This document shows, piece by piece, positions 1-8,390 of a stretch of 47,899 bases of DNA. Each line of letters opens with the position of its first letter. The first letter of the stretch is position 1. Source of the stretch: Bacteroidota bacterium (lineage in GTDB: Bacteria; Bacteroidota; Bacteroidia; Bacteroidales; Prolixibacteraceae); NCBI GenBank assembly GCA_023251455.1, contig JAHEYT010000056.1, positions 1 to 47,899 on the forward strand. The letters run 5' to 3'. Position numbers and translations under genes: made by a program. The notes under the pieces were generated by a model. That model had not been told where the DNA came from. It did no database searches and saw only the letters and a list, made by a program, of their open reading frames with translations.

Positions 1-2323
1 CAAAAGTGATTACTCCATCGACCTTCATTCCACCATGATTACTTTTGTAGTGATAATCACTATTTCTTCTGAAGATATCATTCGCAGTGAGCTGTACCAG
101 CAGCTTGTGATCCAGAAAGTCCTTTTTAATACCCAAATCTAATCCTGAATATCCATCAACATTTACAGAGCCTCTCCAAATCCATGGACTGTAAAGGGAA
201 TAGGTCAGTTCCATGGTAATGGCCTGCGGCAATTGGATATTATTTTGAAATCGGAAATTATATTTACTGACATTCAAATCAATTTTTGTCCCATTCAGGT
301 CACCATTGTAGGTCTCATAATTGTAATTGAAAAACGAAGATAAATCCCACCATTTTAGGAAATGAAACGGATAGCTTACCGATAATCCATTGTTTGTGGC
401 TTTTTGCATATTACGCGTAATCATCACATTTCCTTTATTCTGAGATATTTCAAATATGTTTGCAAAGAAATCGTGTGTAACACTATACGTATTTGAAATA
501 ACCAGTTTCTTGAATGAATAGGATATCTGATAGTTATCGATGTAATTAGGTTTCAGGAATGGATTGCCTTTCCGGGCAGATAATTCACTCGTTCTCGATT
601 CAAATGGGTTTAAATCCTGATAATTAGGCCTTGTTATCCGCCGCCCGTAACTTACACTTATTGAATTATTTTTTTTATCGTCGAATGAAATTCCCACATT
701 TGGAAAAAAATCCAGGTAATTTCTTGAAACCCTGCTGTCCTCCATTTGGATTTCACTATCCAATCGACCTATTGATGCCGTGTTTTCCATTCGCAGACCG
801 GCATTGATTGTGATCTTATCCGTGGGATTTGCATTGAGTATAAAGTAAAGAGCAGCAACCTTTTCAAGATAATTGAAATCATTACTCTTTGTGATGTCAA
901 AAATGGGTTGACCACTTTCGATATTGTAAAATGCAAGTTGATTTCCGGTGGTTATATACGAATATTTGCCTCCCGAAGAAAGAGAGATCTTTTTAAATTT
1001 CTTTTCATAATCGACTTTAATTGACCACAAATCAATTTGAGTCTTTGCATCATATTCTTTATTCAACGATCTAAGCAAGGTACCATCAGCCGAGTTGAAG
1101 TATTCATTGGGTTGATTGGTGTTTTTGTGGCTTGTGTATTTCCCGAAACTCAGGTCAGCAGAAAGATTTGAAGTTTTACTGAATACATTGCGGTAACTGG
1201 CATTCAGTATATAATTATCGCTCGGCATCTTATCCAGAGCTGCGGCCTTGAGAATCTCGCCATTCGCCAAATTAGTTGTATCAAAAACTCCGGTATTGCT
1301 TCGAAGTACATTATCTCTTTTGTTTAATAATATTCGTCCGTCGAAACTTAATGATTGCTCTTCATTGATTGAATAATCCATGCCTCCGGAAAAATTAATG
1401 GCTTTTGTGTTGTTAACGCTTTTCGAATTCTTATCTAAAAAGAAACTGTTTTGCAATGTTTGTTCGTTAAAATCAGTCTGCCAGTTATTATCCGAAATGC
1501 TTAAACCAGTGAATATATTTACCTTATCACCACTATAATTCAACGTTGTTCCGATGCTTGATCTTGAATAATTGCCTTGAGAAAAACTTCCAGTTGCATT
1601 TCCATTAAATCCCAGGCTGGTATTTTTTTTCAAAACGATATTAATTATCCCTGCAGTACCTTCTGCATCATATTTCGACGATGGATTAGTTATAATTTCT
1701 ACTGATTCAACGTTTTCAGAACGTAAACTTTCCAGAAAGTTGGTTATATCATTTCCTGAAAGTCTTGAAGGACGACCGTTTATATAAATCTGAACTCCTG
1801 ATTTGCCCTGAAGGATGATATTTTTATCCATATCAACCAGTACTCCAGGAGTTTTACTAATCAGTTCCATCGCATTGTTTCCTGACGCATTAACGCTGCT
1901 TGCTACATTAAATACCATTTTATCGGCATGTATTTCAACCATCACTTTTCGCGCTGTTACTACCGCTTCGTCCAACTGTGTTACTCCTTCGGTCAGGGTA
2001 ATTTTATCAAGATTTAAATTGTCATTTTGTTTAATCGACAACTTTCCTGATGTATAAGTTTGAAGTCCGATGCATCTGATCTTTACGAAATAATCACCCG
2101 GCACGATCTTATCGAGCACAAAAGTCCCATCAGGCTTACTTAAAGTTCCCTTAACAAGAACTGAGTCTTTATTTAAAAGCATGATGGTAGAAAACATAGC
2201 CGGTTCATTGTCAGGACCAAAAACAGACCCATAGGCCTGGGCTTCACCCTTCTGTGCCAAGGCATATTTGCTGAAACAAAGAACCGATAATAGTAGTATT
2301 GCGATATATTTAGCGTTATTCAT
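1..2323 (-). CDS. TonB-dependent receptor, outer membrane beta-barrel family (partial, C-terminus missing)
   Basis: The frame stays open from the ATG at 2323 to the left edge, giving at least 774 residues, so the C-terminus lies outside the window. The N-terminus is a signal peptide ending near ALAQ (about residue 24). A carboxypeptidase-regulatory-like Ig domain follows (about 30-110), then a TonB plug that ends with a typical segment (SSKYDAEGTAGIINI), then a long run of aromatic-rich barrel strands. This matches the OMP_b-brl_3 group of Bacteroidota receptors. No SusD partner is visible and the ligand is unknown. It lies 119 bp downstream of the peroxiredoxin gene and may be cotranscribed with it. 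Immediately before its ATG is a leader also found before the LytTR gene at 13594. Confidence 0.88.
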   Translation of the reverse strand, partial: MNNAKYIAILLLSVLCFSKYALAQKGEAQAYGSVFGPDNEPAMFSTIMLLNKDSVLVKGTLSKPDGTFVLDKIVPGDYFVKIRCIGLQTYTSGKLSIKQNDNLNLDKITLTEGVTQLDEAVVTARKVMVEIHADKMVFNVASSVNASGNNAMELISKTPGVLVDMDKNIILQGKSGVQIYINGRPSRLSGNDITNFLESLRSENVESVEIITNPSSKYDAEGTAGIINIVLKKNTSLGFNGNATGSFSQGNYSRSSIGTTLNYSGDKVNIFTGLSISDNNWQTDFNEQTLQNSFFLDKNSKSVNNTKAINFSGGMDYSINEEQSLSFDGRILLNKRDNVLRSNTGVFDTTNLANGEILKAAALDKMPSDNYILNASYRNVFSKTSNLSADLSFGKYTSHKNTNQPNEYFNSADGTLLRSLNKEYDAKTQIDLWSIKVDYEKKFKKISLSSGGKYSYITTGNQLAFYNIESGQPIFDITKSNDFNYLEKVAALYFILNANPTDKITINAGLRMENTASIGRLDSEIQMEDSRVSRNYLDFFPNVGISFDDKKNNSISVSYGRRITRPNYQDLNPFESRTSELSARKGNPFLKPNYIDNYQISYSFKKLVISNTYSVTHDFFANIFEISQNKGNVMITRNMQKATNNGLSVSYPFHFLKWWDLSSFFNYNYETYNGDLNGTKIDLNVSKYNFRFQNNIQLPQAITMELTYSLYSPWIWRGSVNVDGYSGLDLGIKKDFLDHKLLVQLTANDIFRRNSDYHYKSNHGGMKVDGVITF

Positions 2324-2327
2324 CTGT

Positions 2328-2366
2328 TTATAATTTGTTGTTTAATTGTCCGAAGGACCTCGCCAT
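2328..2366 (-). promoter_or_regulatory. candidate 12-codon leader ORF before the TonB receptor
   Basis: An ATG at 2366 opens a frame reading MARSFGQLNNKL and stops at 2328-2330, four bases before the receptor ATG. The stretch 2321-2366 matches 13592-13637, upstream of an unrelated regulator gene, at 38 of 46 positions. No Shine-Dalgarno sequence precedes it. It could be a translated leader, an RNA regulatory site or a repeated DNA element. Only the sequence match is certain. Confidence 0.4.
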
Positions 2367-2442
2367 ATTCTGGCTGGTGAATCTTTCTGTGGTATAAGAA
2401 GTAATTTAAATAGCTGGTTTCACAATTTGCTGTTATTGCTTA

Positions 2443-3171
2443 TTACTTAAGCTTTCGGTAAATCATATACCAATTGATGAAGTGGATATTCGATTCCGGA
2501 TTTTTCAATTCCTCCTTATCTTCTTTTGTTAGAATTGGAATCATAGCTTCATCACCTGGCTGCCAGTTTGCCGGCATCACAGTATTTTGATGACTATATT
2601 GGGTTTGAAGCGCTTTTAACATGCGGATAATTTCATCGATATTTCGACCTACCTCATTGGGATAGAATAAAAAGGCTTTAATCTTGTTTTCAGGATCAAT
2701 AAAAAATACCCCCCTTATGCTTTGATTATTTAAGGATTGGGGATCAATCATTCCGTAACTGTATGAATTAACTGATGAGCTATCGACCACCAGTGGAAAT
2801 TCGATTTTCACCTTGCTTCTTCCATTCCGGCTAACATCTTCCAGGTCGGCTTTCCAGCTTCTGTGCGAAGCCATCCGATCGACCGACATGACAACAATAT
2901 GTGTTCCCAGCTCTTTAAATTCATTTTGATGATAAGCAAGTTCCAGGATTTCAGATGAACATACCGGGGTAAAATCGCGCGGATGAGAGAAGAGAATTTT
3001 CCAGTCTTTCCCAAAATCATCGGGAAATGAAATTGGACCATTTGTTGAAGGAGCCTTGAATGAAGGAGCCTGAGACCCGATTAGCGGAATCCGCTGACGC
3101 ATTTCTCGTTGCGCCATTGCACTGATAAACTGAGAAAGCAATATCGCGGCAATCAATATTAAATTTTTCAT
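2443..3171 (-). CDS. exported 1-Cys peroxiredoxin (AhpC/TSA, Prx6-like)
   Basis: This 242-residue protein begins with a signal peptide ending near SAMAQ (about residue 20), so it is exported. The active-site motif PxxxTxxC is present as P64, T68 and C71. C71 is the only cysteine in the protein, so no resolving cysteine exists and an external reductant is needed. The C-terminal part (about residues 170-215, with NIDEIIRML and PANWQPGDEA) is typical of the Prx6 subgroup. The expected role is reduction of peroxides outside the cytoplasm. A promoter with a palindrome over its -7 element lies directly upstream, and a TonB receptor lies downstream. Confidence 0.9.
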   Translation of the reverse strand: MKNLILIAAILLSQFISAMAQREMRQRIPLIGSQAPSFKAPSTNGPISFPDDFGKDWKILFSHPRDFTPVCSSEILELAYHQNEFKELGTHIVVMSVDRMASHRSWKADLEDVSRNGRSKVKIEFPLVVDSSSVNSYSYGMIDPQSLNNQSIRGVFFIDPENKIKAFLFYPNEVGRNIDEIIRMLKALQTQYSHQNTVMPANWQPGDEAMIPILTKEDKEELKNPESNIHFINWYMIYRKLK

Positions 3172-3189
3172 GATTCAATTTTTTTTATG

Positions 3190-3202
3190 TTGATAATATC
3201 AA
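3190..3202. promoter_or_regulatory. perfect 6-1-6 palindrome (operator candidate) at the peroxiredoxin promoter
   Basis: TTGATAATATCAA is a perfect palindrome around one central base. It overlaps the 3' part of the putative -7 element and the predicted start of transcription of the minus-strand peroxiredoxin gene, which is where a repressor would block transcription. The binding protein is unknown. Confidence 0.4.
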
Positions 3203-3231
3203 TATAGCGTGGCAACCCTGGTTTAACCAAA
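3199..3231 (-). promoter_or_regulatory. Bacteroidota-type promoter of the peroxiredoxin gene
   Basis: On the minus strand a TTTG (3231-3228) is followed after 21 bp by TATATTGA (3206-3199), which resembles the -7 consensus TAnnTTTG with two mismatches. The start codon lies about 28 bp downstream. Confidence 0.45.
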
Positions 3232-3261
3232 CTCGCCTCACTTGATCATCCAAAAGTTTAT

Positions 3262-3735
3262 CTACTTATTATCTTGGTTATAAATATCTCTGATACAGAC
3301 ATATTTACCATTCCTTTTTTCAAACAGCGACATGTATTTCGAGGTTTTAACTACATTACCATCAGTGTCTTTATATATTGCCTTACCGGTTTCTGTAACC
3401 AATTCCCCTGCGGCAAAAAAATCAACCGTTTCGAATGAAACCACAGTGTTCATTGTGTCGTTAGCGATATCCTGTTGAATCATTTTTATCAAAGCATCAT
3501 GTCCAGAAACAACAGGTTGGTCATTGGGCATACTTACTGCATCATCAGCATAATAAACAACAACCGCATTCGCATCTTTGGAATTTAGTCCATCGGCGTA
3601 GCCGTTTTCCAATGCCTGAATTTCGGTTCTGATTTGAGCTAAATCGGGTTTGGCTGGTTGGCACGACAAAGTCAATAATAAAATAGCAGCTACTGAAACA
3701 ACAAATAGAAAACTGAATTTTGAGGTTTTTTTCAT
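3262..3735 (-). CDS. NTF2-like (DUF4440/SnoaL-type) lipoprotein
   Basis: I chose the ATG at 3735, giving 157 residues, because it places a lipoprotein signal directly at the N-terminus: Lys-Lys, a hydrophobic stretch, then the lipobox LTLSC. A longer frame would start at 3795 but would put 20 polar residues before the signal. The mature part resembles DUF4440/SnoaL-like proteins of the NTF2 fold, with an N-terminal helix (about ALENGYADGLNSKDA), YYADDAV, and a C-terminal strand containing RDIYN. Such proteins are often small ligand-binding or isomerase-like folds. No specific substrate can be named. It is 90 bp upstream of the peroxiredoxin gene. Confidence 0.75.
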   Translation of the reverse strand: MKKTSKFSFLFVVSVAAILLLTLSCQPAKPDLAQIRTEIQALENGYADGLNSKDANAVVVYYADDAVSMPNDQPVVSGHDALIKMIQQDIANDTMNTVVSFETVDFFAAGELVTETGKAIYKDTDGNVVKTSKYMSLFEKRNGKYVCIRDIYNQDNK

Positions 3736-3792
3736 AATGGCTTGCTTTATATGATACTTATGTTTATAATAAAATAAATGTCTTGTAATTGA

Positions 3793-3800
3793 CAAAAATA
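3793..3800 (-). promoter_or_regulatory. -7 element upstream of the NTF2-like lipoprotein
   Basis: The minus strand reads TATTTTTG, an exact TAnnTTTG match, about 58 bp before the chosen ATG. I see no TTG at the expected -33 spacing, so support is moderate. Confidence 0.4.
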
Positions 3801-3839
3801 AATCGTAACAGACTGAATTATTGATAGTTTATTAAAACC

Positions 3840-3885
3840 ATGAACATTTTTTATTTAGAACACATATAAATAAGAAAATGTTCAT
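3840..3885. repeat. long imperfect hairpin (18-bp stem, one bulge)
   Basis: Arms ATGAACATTTT (3840-3850) and AAAATGTTCAT (3875-3885) are exact reverse complements. The stem continues inward with TTATTTA and TAAATAA across one bulged G at 3874, leaving a nine-base loop. It sits between divergent genes and has no T-run after either arm, so an ordinary terminator is unlikely. It may be an operator, a palindromic repeat or part of an unrecognised RNA. Confidence 0.6.
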
Positions 3886-4284
3886 TGAAATTTCTCTGCC
3901 GAAAGCACAATCAAAAACAATCAGTTATTAAGTCATTTAAGAATTCCAGGAAGAGATGGTAATAGTCCTTAGATAGATGAAAAGAGGGTGGCGATTCGTT
4001 AGCTGTAAACGATACTTCAAAACATATTAACAAGAACTATCATTGCGAATTCTGTGAACTTTAAAATCGAATAAATTAGGTCACTAATGGATTTTATAAT
4101 ATTTATAAATTTCACAAACTAATCAAGTACTAAATACAAAGTCATATTTCTGCCAATAAAATTGCTTTAGTAACATTTTATTGATTAATCAACTTTTATT
4201 CTTACTTTTCATTCTGAATGTGATTAGTTAATTTTATGCTGATAACGCATTGATTACAAGTAACAAACATCATTTTTGCCAGTT

Positions 4285-4292
4285 TAATTTTG
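4285..4292 (+). promoter_or_regulatory. -7 element upstream of the TPR sensor kinase
   Basis: TAATTTTG is an exact TAnnTTTG match placed 20 bp before the kinase ATG. No TTG lies at the usual -33 spacing. Confidence 0.4.
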
Positions 4293-4312
4293 ATTTTACG
4301 TAAATTAATAAG

Positions 4313-6460
4313 ATGAATAAAAATATAATCTGGACTCTCCTATTTTTACTAACTATTGTAATTACTCACTCGGCCTCCTCTGAGGGAAAATCTAGCATTA
4401 CTCAAATAGACAGTCTCCGTAAAGAATTAAAAAATAAAGAGGGATTCGATAAAATTGCTATTCAATTGGATCTTGCCCTTCGAATGATGGAGAATGACAA
4501 ACATGAAGCGCAGATTCTGGCCGATTCGGCACTAATTGCAGCCAAAGCCGCGAATAATAAAAACCTGAAAATGCGTGCTTATTTTACATTGGGTAGAATT
4601 AGTGAAGTGCTGGATAAAAAGGATAATTCTGAGGCTTATTACGATTCTGCCTTAATCATCACAGAGGCTTCAGCTGACAATTGGTATAAAGGTGAAATTC
4701 TTTTCCGCAAAGGTGTAATAAAGCACAATCGCAGAGACGAAATCGCTGCTCTTGAGTATTACAATTCCTCTCTTCAGGCCAGCCGGTTGTCAAACAATTT
4801 CAAAACAATGGGGTCTTCATACTCAATGATGGGATCCATATTTAGGGTTAATGGACTATACGACAGAGCGATAGAATACATCGTCAACTCAAAACTAAAT
4901 TATGAAAAAGCTGGCTTTTCGGAGGGTAATGCCTGGTCAGCGTATTTATTAGGACGAATATACTCCGATTTAAAACTTCCTGAAAAAGCACTCGAATACT
5001 TTCAGGAGGCACTGGATATATATATAAAACAAGCGTCTCGTGATGGAAACCAAAATGGAGTAGCTATTTGTTATGAACAGATTGGATTACTCAACTTAGA
5101 ATCGAAAAACTTCAAAGAAGCACATAAGAACATCAATCATACTCTGGAAATATATACAGCCAATAAATCTAAATACGGACTATCAAACTCTCATAAGAAC
5201 CTGGGTATGATTGAATATTCAATGGGAAAGTATGAATTGGCTGAAAAATATTTAAATGAGTCACTTAAGGTAAAAAATGAAGTCGGCGATGTCCTTAATT
5301 TACCCACAATATATGAGTACATCGGATTGTGCCTCATCGGGAAAGGACAAACAGATGAGGGATTTAAAAGCTTAAATCAAGGATTAACATTGGCCATCTC
5401 AAACAACCAAAAAAAAATCCAGTTAAACATTTATTCAAAGTTGACCGAAGCTTATTTGAAAATTAATGATCTTAAAAATGCTTTTAGCTGCCAGAAAAAA
5501 CAAATCGAAATTCAGGATCAGCTGCTTTCGGGCGCTGCAAACATAAAAATTGAGCAGTTGCAGGCAATTTATGAGATTGATAAAAAGAACGGGCAGATTA
5601 TTGAGTTGGAAAAACAAAATGAAATTAATTCCCTAATAATCAAACAGCATAGGATATCGCAACTAATAATGATTATAGGAATCTTAATTGCATTTTTAAT
5701 TTCTATTTCCATATACTGGTTTTACACTAAAATACAGCGTAAAAACCTTGAACTAAAGGAAACCAACGCTGCTAAAGATAAACTTTTTGCGATCATAGCA
5801 CACGATTTACGCGGACCAACCGGGAATCTTGCTTCTTTTCTGGGGCATCTCTACGACACATTTGATGATCACAGTCAAGCAGAATTAAAAGAAATATTAT
5901 TGTCTTTATACAATTCAGCTGAAAATGTAAGTGGACTACTTGAAAATCTGCTGATATGGGCGCGGTCACAATTAAACAAAATTGAATTCAGTCCTGCGGA
6001 ATTAAAACTGACTGATCTTATTCAGAATTCAATAAAAGGATTAAAGCAATCAGCCGATAATAAACAGGTTGACATCAAGTTTGAATTAAATGATCAGATT
6101 TTTGTGCTGGCTGATCCCAACATGGTTCAGACCATCGTACGTAATCTGCTCAGCAATGCCATTAAATTCACACACCGGGGTGGTTCTGTAATCATCAAGA
6201 CTGATTTCAAGAACTTGAATAATGCTTCTATTAGTATTATAGATAATGGGGTTGGAATTGAGAAATCTTCACTTTCAAAAATCTTTGAAATAAGCAGTAA
6301 ACTTCATACTACAGGTACTGAAAATGAACAGAGTACCGGTTTAGGATTAATCCTTGTCAAAGATTTCGTTGAAAGAAATAACGGAACTATAACAATAGAT
6401 AGCCAAAAGGGAAAAGGCACTATTGCTTCATTTACACTACCCATAACTCAGGGACAATAG
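4313..6460 (+). CDS. TPR-containing membrane sensor histidine kinase
   Basis: This 715-residue protein has a signal peptide (about 1-22), a periplasmic array of tetratricopeptide repeats (about 60-400, for example AAKYLNESL-like helices near 300), a coiled stretch, one transmembrane helix (about 450-471) and a cytoplasmic kinase. The HisKA box has the phosphoacceptor His497 (IIAHDLRG). The ATPase domain shows an N box (NLLSNAIKF), G1 (DNGVGIE) and G2 (TGLGLILVKD). No response regulator is encoded next to it, so it is an orphan kinase with unknown stimulus. The stop is 12 bp before the patatin gene, which suggests cotranscription. Confidence 0.92.
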   Translation: MNKNIIWTLLFLLTIVITHSASSEGKSSITQIDSLRKELKNKEGFDKIAIQLDLALRMMENDKHEAQILADSALIAAKAANNKNLKMRAYFTLGRISEVLDKKDNSEAYYDSALIITEASADNWYKGEILFRKGVIKHNRRDEIAALEYYNSSLQASRLSNNFKTMGSSYSMMGSIFRVNGLYDRAIEYIVNSKLNYEKAGFSEGNAWSAYLLGRIYSDLKLPEKALEYFQEALDIYIKQASRDGNQNGVAICYEQIGLLNLESKNFKEAHKNINHTLEIYTANKSKYGLSNSHKNLGMIEYSMGKYELAEKYLNESLKVKNEVGDVLNLPTIYEYIGLCLIGKGQTDEGFKSLNQGLTLAISNNQKKIQLNIYSKLTEAYLKINDLKNAFSCQKKQIEIQDQLLSGAANIKIEQLQAIYEIDKKNGQIIELEKQNEINSLIIKQHRISQLIMIIGILIAFLISISIYWFYTKIQRKNLELKETNAAKDKLFAIIAHDLRGPTGNLASFLGHLYDTFDDHSQAELKEILLSLYNSAENVSGLLENLLIWARSQLNKIEFSPAELKLTDLIQNSIKGLKQSADNKQVDIKFELNDQIFVLADPNMVQTIVRNLLSNAIKFTHRGGSVIIKTDFKNLNNASISIIDNGVGIEKSSLSKIFEISSKLHTTGTENEQSTGLGLILVKDFVERNNGTITIDSQKGKGTIASFTLPITQGQ

Positions 6461-6472
6461 CTATTATTCTTT

Positions 6473-7351
6473 ATGAAGAATTCGTGTATCGTATTGGAAG
6501 GTGGTGGACTGCGTGGTGCATTTACCAGCGGAGTACTGGAGTACTTTATTGAAGAGGAAATAAATTTTGAAAGAGTAATCGGGGTATCGGCTGGCGCTTG
6601 CGTTGGCGCATCTTATTTGTCGAAACAGAAAGGCAGAAACCGAAAAGTTAATGTAGAATATCCTTCGGATAAACGCTATATGGGATTTCGCCATCTCATT
6701 GCAACCGGATCGTATTTCAACATGAATTTTGTTTTTGGCGAACTGCCAACCAGGCTTGTCCCTTTTGATGAACAGGCATTCTATAAAAATCCGGCAGAAT
6801 TTGATGTTATAGCCACTTCACTAGATTCAGGCGACAGCGTAATCTTTACAAAGAATGAAATCGAAAATATCGGAGTGGACAAGGCGCTTATTGCATCATC
6901 GAGCATTCCACTTCTATCCAAACCAGTTGACATTGGGGGCCAATTATTCTTTGATGGTGGCGTTTCTGATTCTATCCCAGCAAAATACGCACTGAGTAAA
7001 CACGAAAAAGCTGTTGTCGTTTTGACACGTCCGAGAGGCTACCGAAAAAAAGAAATGAAAAATTCACTTCCTTTTAAACTAGCTTTCAGAAAGCAACCTG
7101 AATTTCTGGAAGTCTTGCTTAATAGAAATGATGAATACAATAAGACCCTTGATTTCTGCGAGCAAATGGAACGCGAAGGGAAGCTATATATTATCGCTCC
7201 CTCTCCTGAATTCTCGATTGGACGCACCGAACAAAGCCTTGAAAAACGAATGAACTTATACAATCACGGCTACACCCTTATTCGCAATGAGTTTGAAAAT
7301 CTTCAGCAGTTTTTAAATGCCAATTCTACCCATGAGGACACCACTGAATAA
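6473..7351 (+). CDS. patatin-like phospholipase (RssA-type)
   Basis: The 292-residue protein carries the oxyanion-hole motif GGGLRG (residues 10-15), the nucleophile elbow GVSAG with Ser39, and the catalytic Asp161 in DGG. Together these form the Ser-Asp dyad of patatin-like acyl hydrolases. There is no signal peptide, so it probably acts in the cytoplasm on acyl lipids. It resembles the bacterial RssA/YjjU-like group in length and layout. It begins 12 bp after the sensor kinase stop and is probably in the same operon. A link between the kinase and lipid metabolism is only suggested by this position. Confidence 0.9.
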   Translation: MKNSCIVLEGGGLRGAFTSGVLEYFIEEEINFERVIGVSAGACVGASYLSKQKGRNRKVNVEYPSDKRYMGFRHLIATGSYFNMNFVFGELPTRLVPFDEQAFYKNPAEFDVIATSLDSGDSVIFTKNEIENIGVDKALIASSSIPLLSKPVDIGGQLFFDGGVSDSIPAKYALSKHEKAVVVLTRPRGYRKKEMKNSLPFKLAFRKQPEFLEVLLNRNDEYNKTLDFCEQMEREGKLYIIAPSPEFSIGRTEQSLEKRMNLYNHGYTLIRNEFENLQQFLNANSTHEDTTE

Positions 7352-8001
7352 TTACTCCGGTATTCGGCATTCCTTTTTAAATTGTTATTAACACCTTTCT
7401 TAAAACTGATCATTCTGCATATATGAATTGCTAACAAGAATCGGTTCACTGGTATATTTCGTTAAGAATTAATTCTAATATTGATAATCCCATCCGAAAG
7501 GTCTCAAATTAAAAAATCCTACCAGAAATTTGAAAATAACTAATAATCAAGCTACAAATTTAAAATTATATATCCATATTTGTACATATATGTATGACGC
7601 CATGAGATAACATATTAAAGTTACATGAAGGTCATTTTAACTAATCTGTCATTAATTTGGAAGATAAAATACTAATTTGAAATTTTGATCGTTATTTAGC
7701 TCAGAGAGAGATCTTTTAAAGCAGACTATTTTCCCAAAAAGATTGTCTTTCAATTAAGATCCTTAAATCTTCAAAAAAACCAAAGTCAAATCCAAAATCT
7801 GGGTAATAATCTCATTGTATCCTGCTTAATCGATATTTTTCAGATTCAAGTTCTTCAGATTTTTCTGTCAGAAATTTGTCCTGACTTATTTTGAATATTC
7901 GAGCGTGGTTTGCCACGAATTAGATAATAAAGTCACTGCCTTGAAAAAGGGAGCAACTTTATAACCCAATTAGAATAAAACAACATTCAAAACTTTGATT
8001 T
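7352..8001. other. 650-bp AT-rich intergenic region without a gene
   Basis: I see no plausible coding frame, tRNA or terminator here. The only clear local structure is a 5-bp stem, CGTGG-TTTG-CCACG, at 7904-7917, about 85 bp before the cytochrome gene. No exact TAnnTTTG promoter match was found for the downstream operon. Confidence 0.5.
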
Positions 8002-8385
8002 ATGAAATCTAAATCTTTTAAATTAATCTTATTCAGCGCATTAGAGCTTTTGACAATGTTTGTAATTTCTTGTAGTAAAGATCTTATAAACGAGAATCAG
8101 ACAGATGCTGCGGTAACGAGTTCAAATGATGCTTTGACGCTGAAAGCAGGTGCAATTGATTTACCCGGAAGGCTGCTAGCCTCTAATTGTTTTCAGTGCC
8201 ATGGCACTAACGGGTATGCCGGAGAACTGAAGATTGGGGAGCAGAGCGCCTCAAGTATAATTTCAGATATTAATGAGATGAAAACCAAAGATCCAAGGTC
8301 CAACATCATGAACCTTCATGCAAGGGCTTATACTACTGAAGAAATTAAATTGATCGCTGAGTACATTTCAAAACAAATCAAATAA
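8002..8385 (+). CDS. monohaem c-type cytochrome lipoprotein
   Basis: The 127-residue protein has a lipoprotein signal (lipobox VISC, near residue 24) and one haem-binding motif, CFQCH. A methionine in the segment NIMNLHARAYT is the likely distal haem ligand, and the final helix (EEIKLIAEYI) is typical of class I cytochromes. Its stop is five bases before the sulfide dehydrogenase flavoprotein, so it is very likely the electron-accepting subunit of that enzyme. It is a single-haem form, unlike the dihaem FccA of purple sulfur bacteria. Confidence 0.88.
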   Translation: MKSKSFKLILFSALELLTMFVISCSKDLINENQTDAAVTSSNDALTLKAGAIDLPGRLLASNCFQCHGTNGYAGELKIGEQSASSIISDINEMKTKDPRSNIMNLHARAYTTEEIKLIAEYISKQIK

Positions 8386-8390
8386 TAACT

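Larger units (their letters stand above)
3796..4312. other. 517-bp divergent intergenic region without a gene
   Basis: AT-rich spacer between the minus-strand lipoprotein and the plus-strand kinase. It holds a long hairpin at 3840-3885 and a -7 promoter match at 4285. No open frame with coding character and no tRNA-like fold was seen. Confidence 0.6.

Noticed and set aside
7904..7917. CGTGG-TTTG-CCACG hairpin before the sulfide dehydrogenase operon
   Set aside because: A five-bp stem alone is weak evidence for an operator; it is noted only in the intergenic entry.
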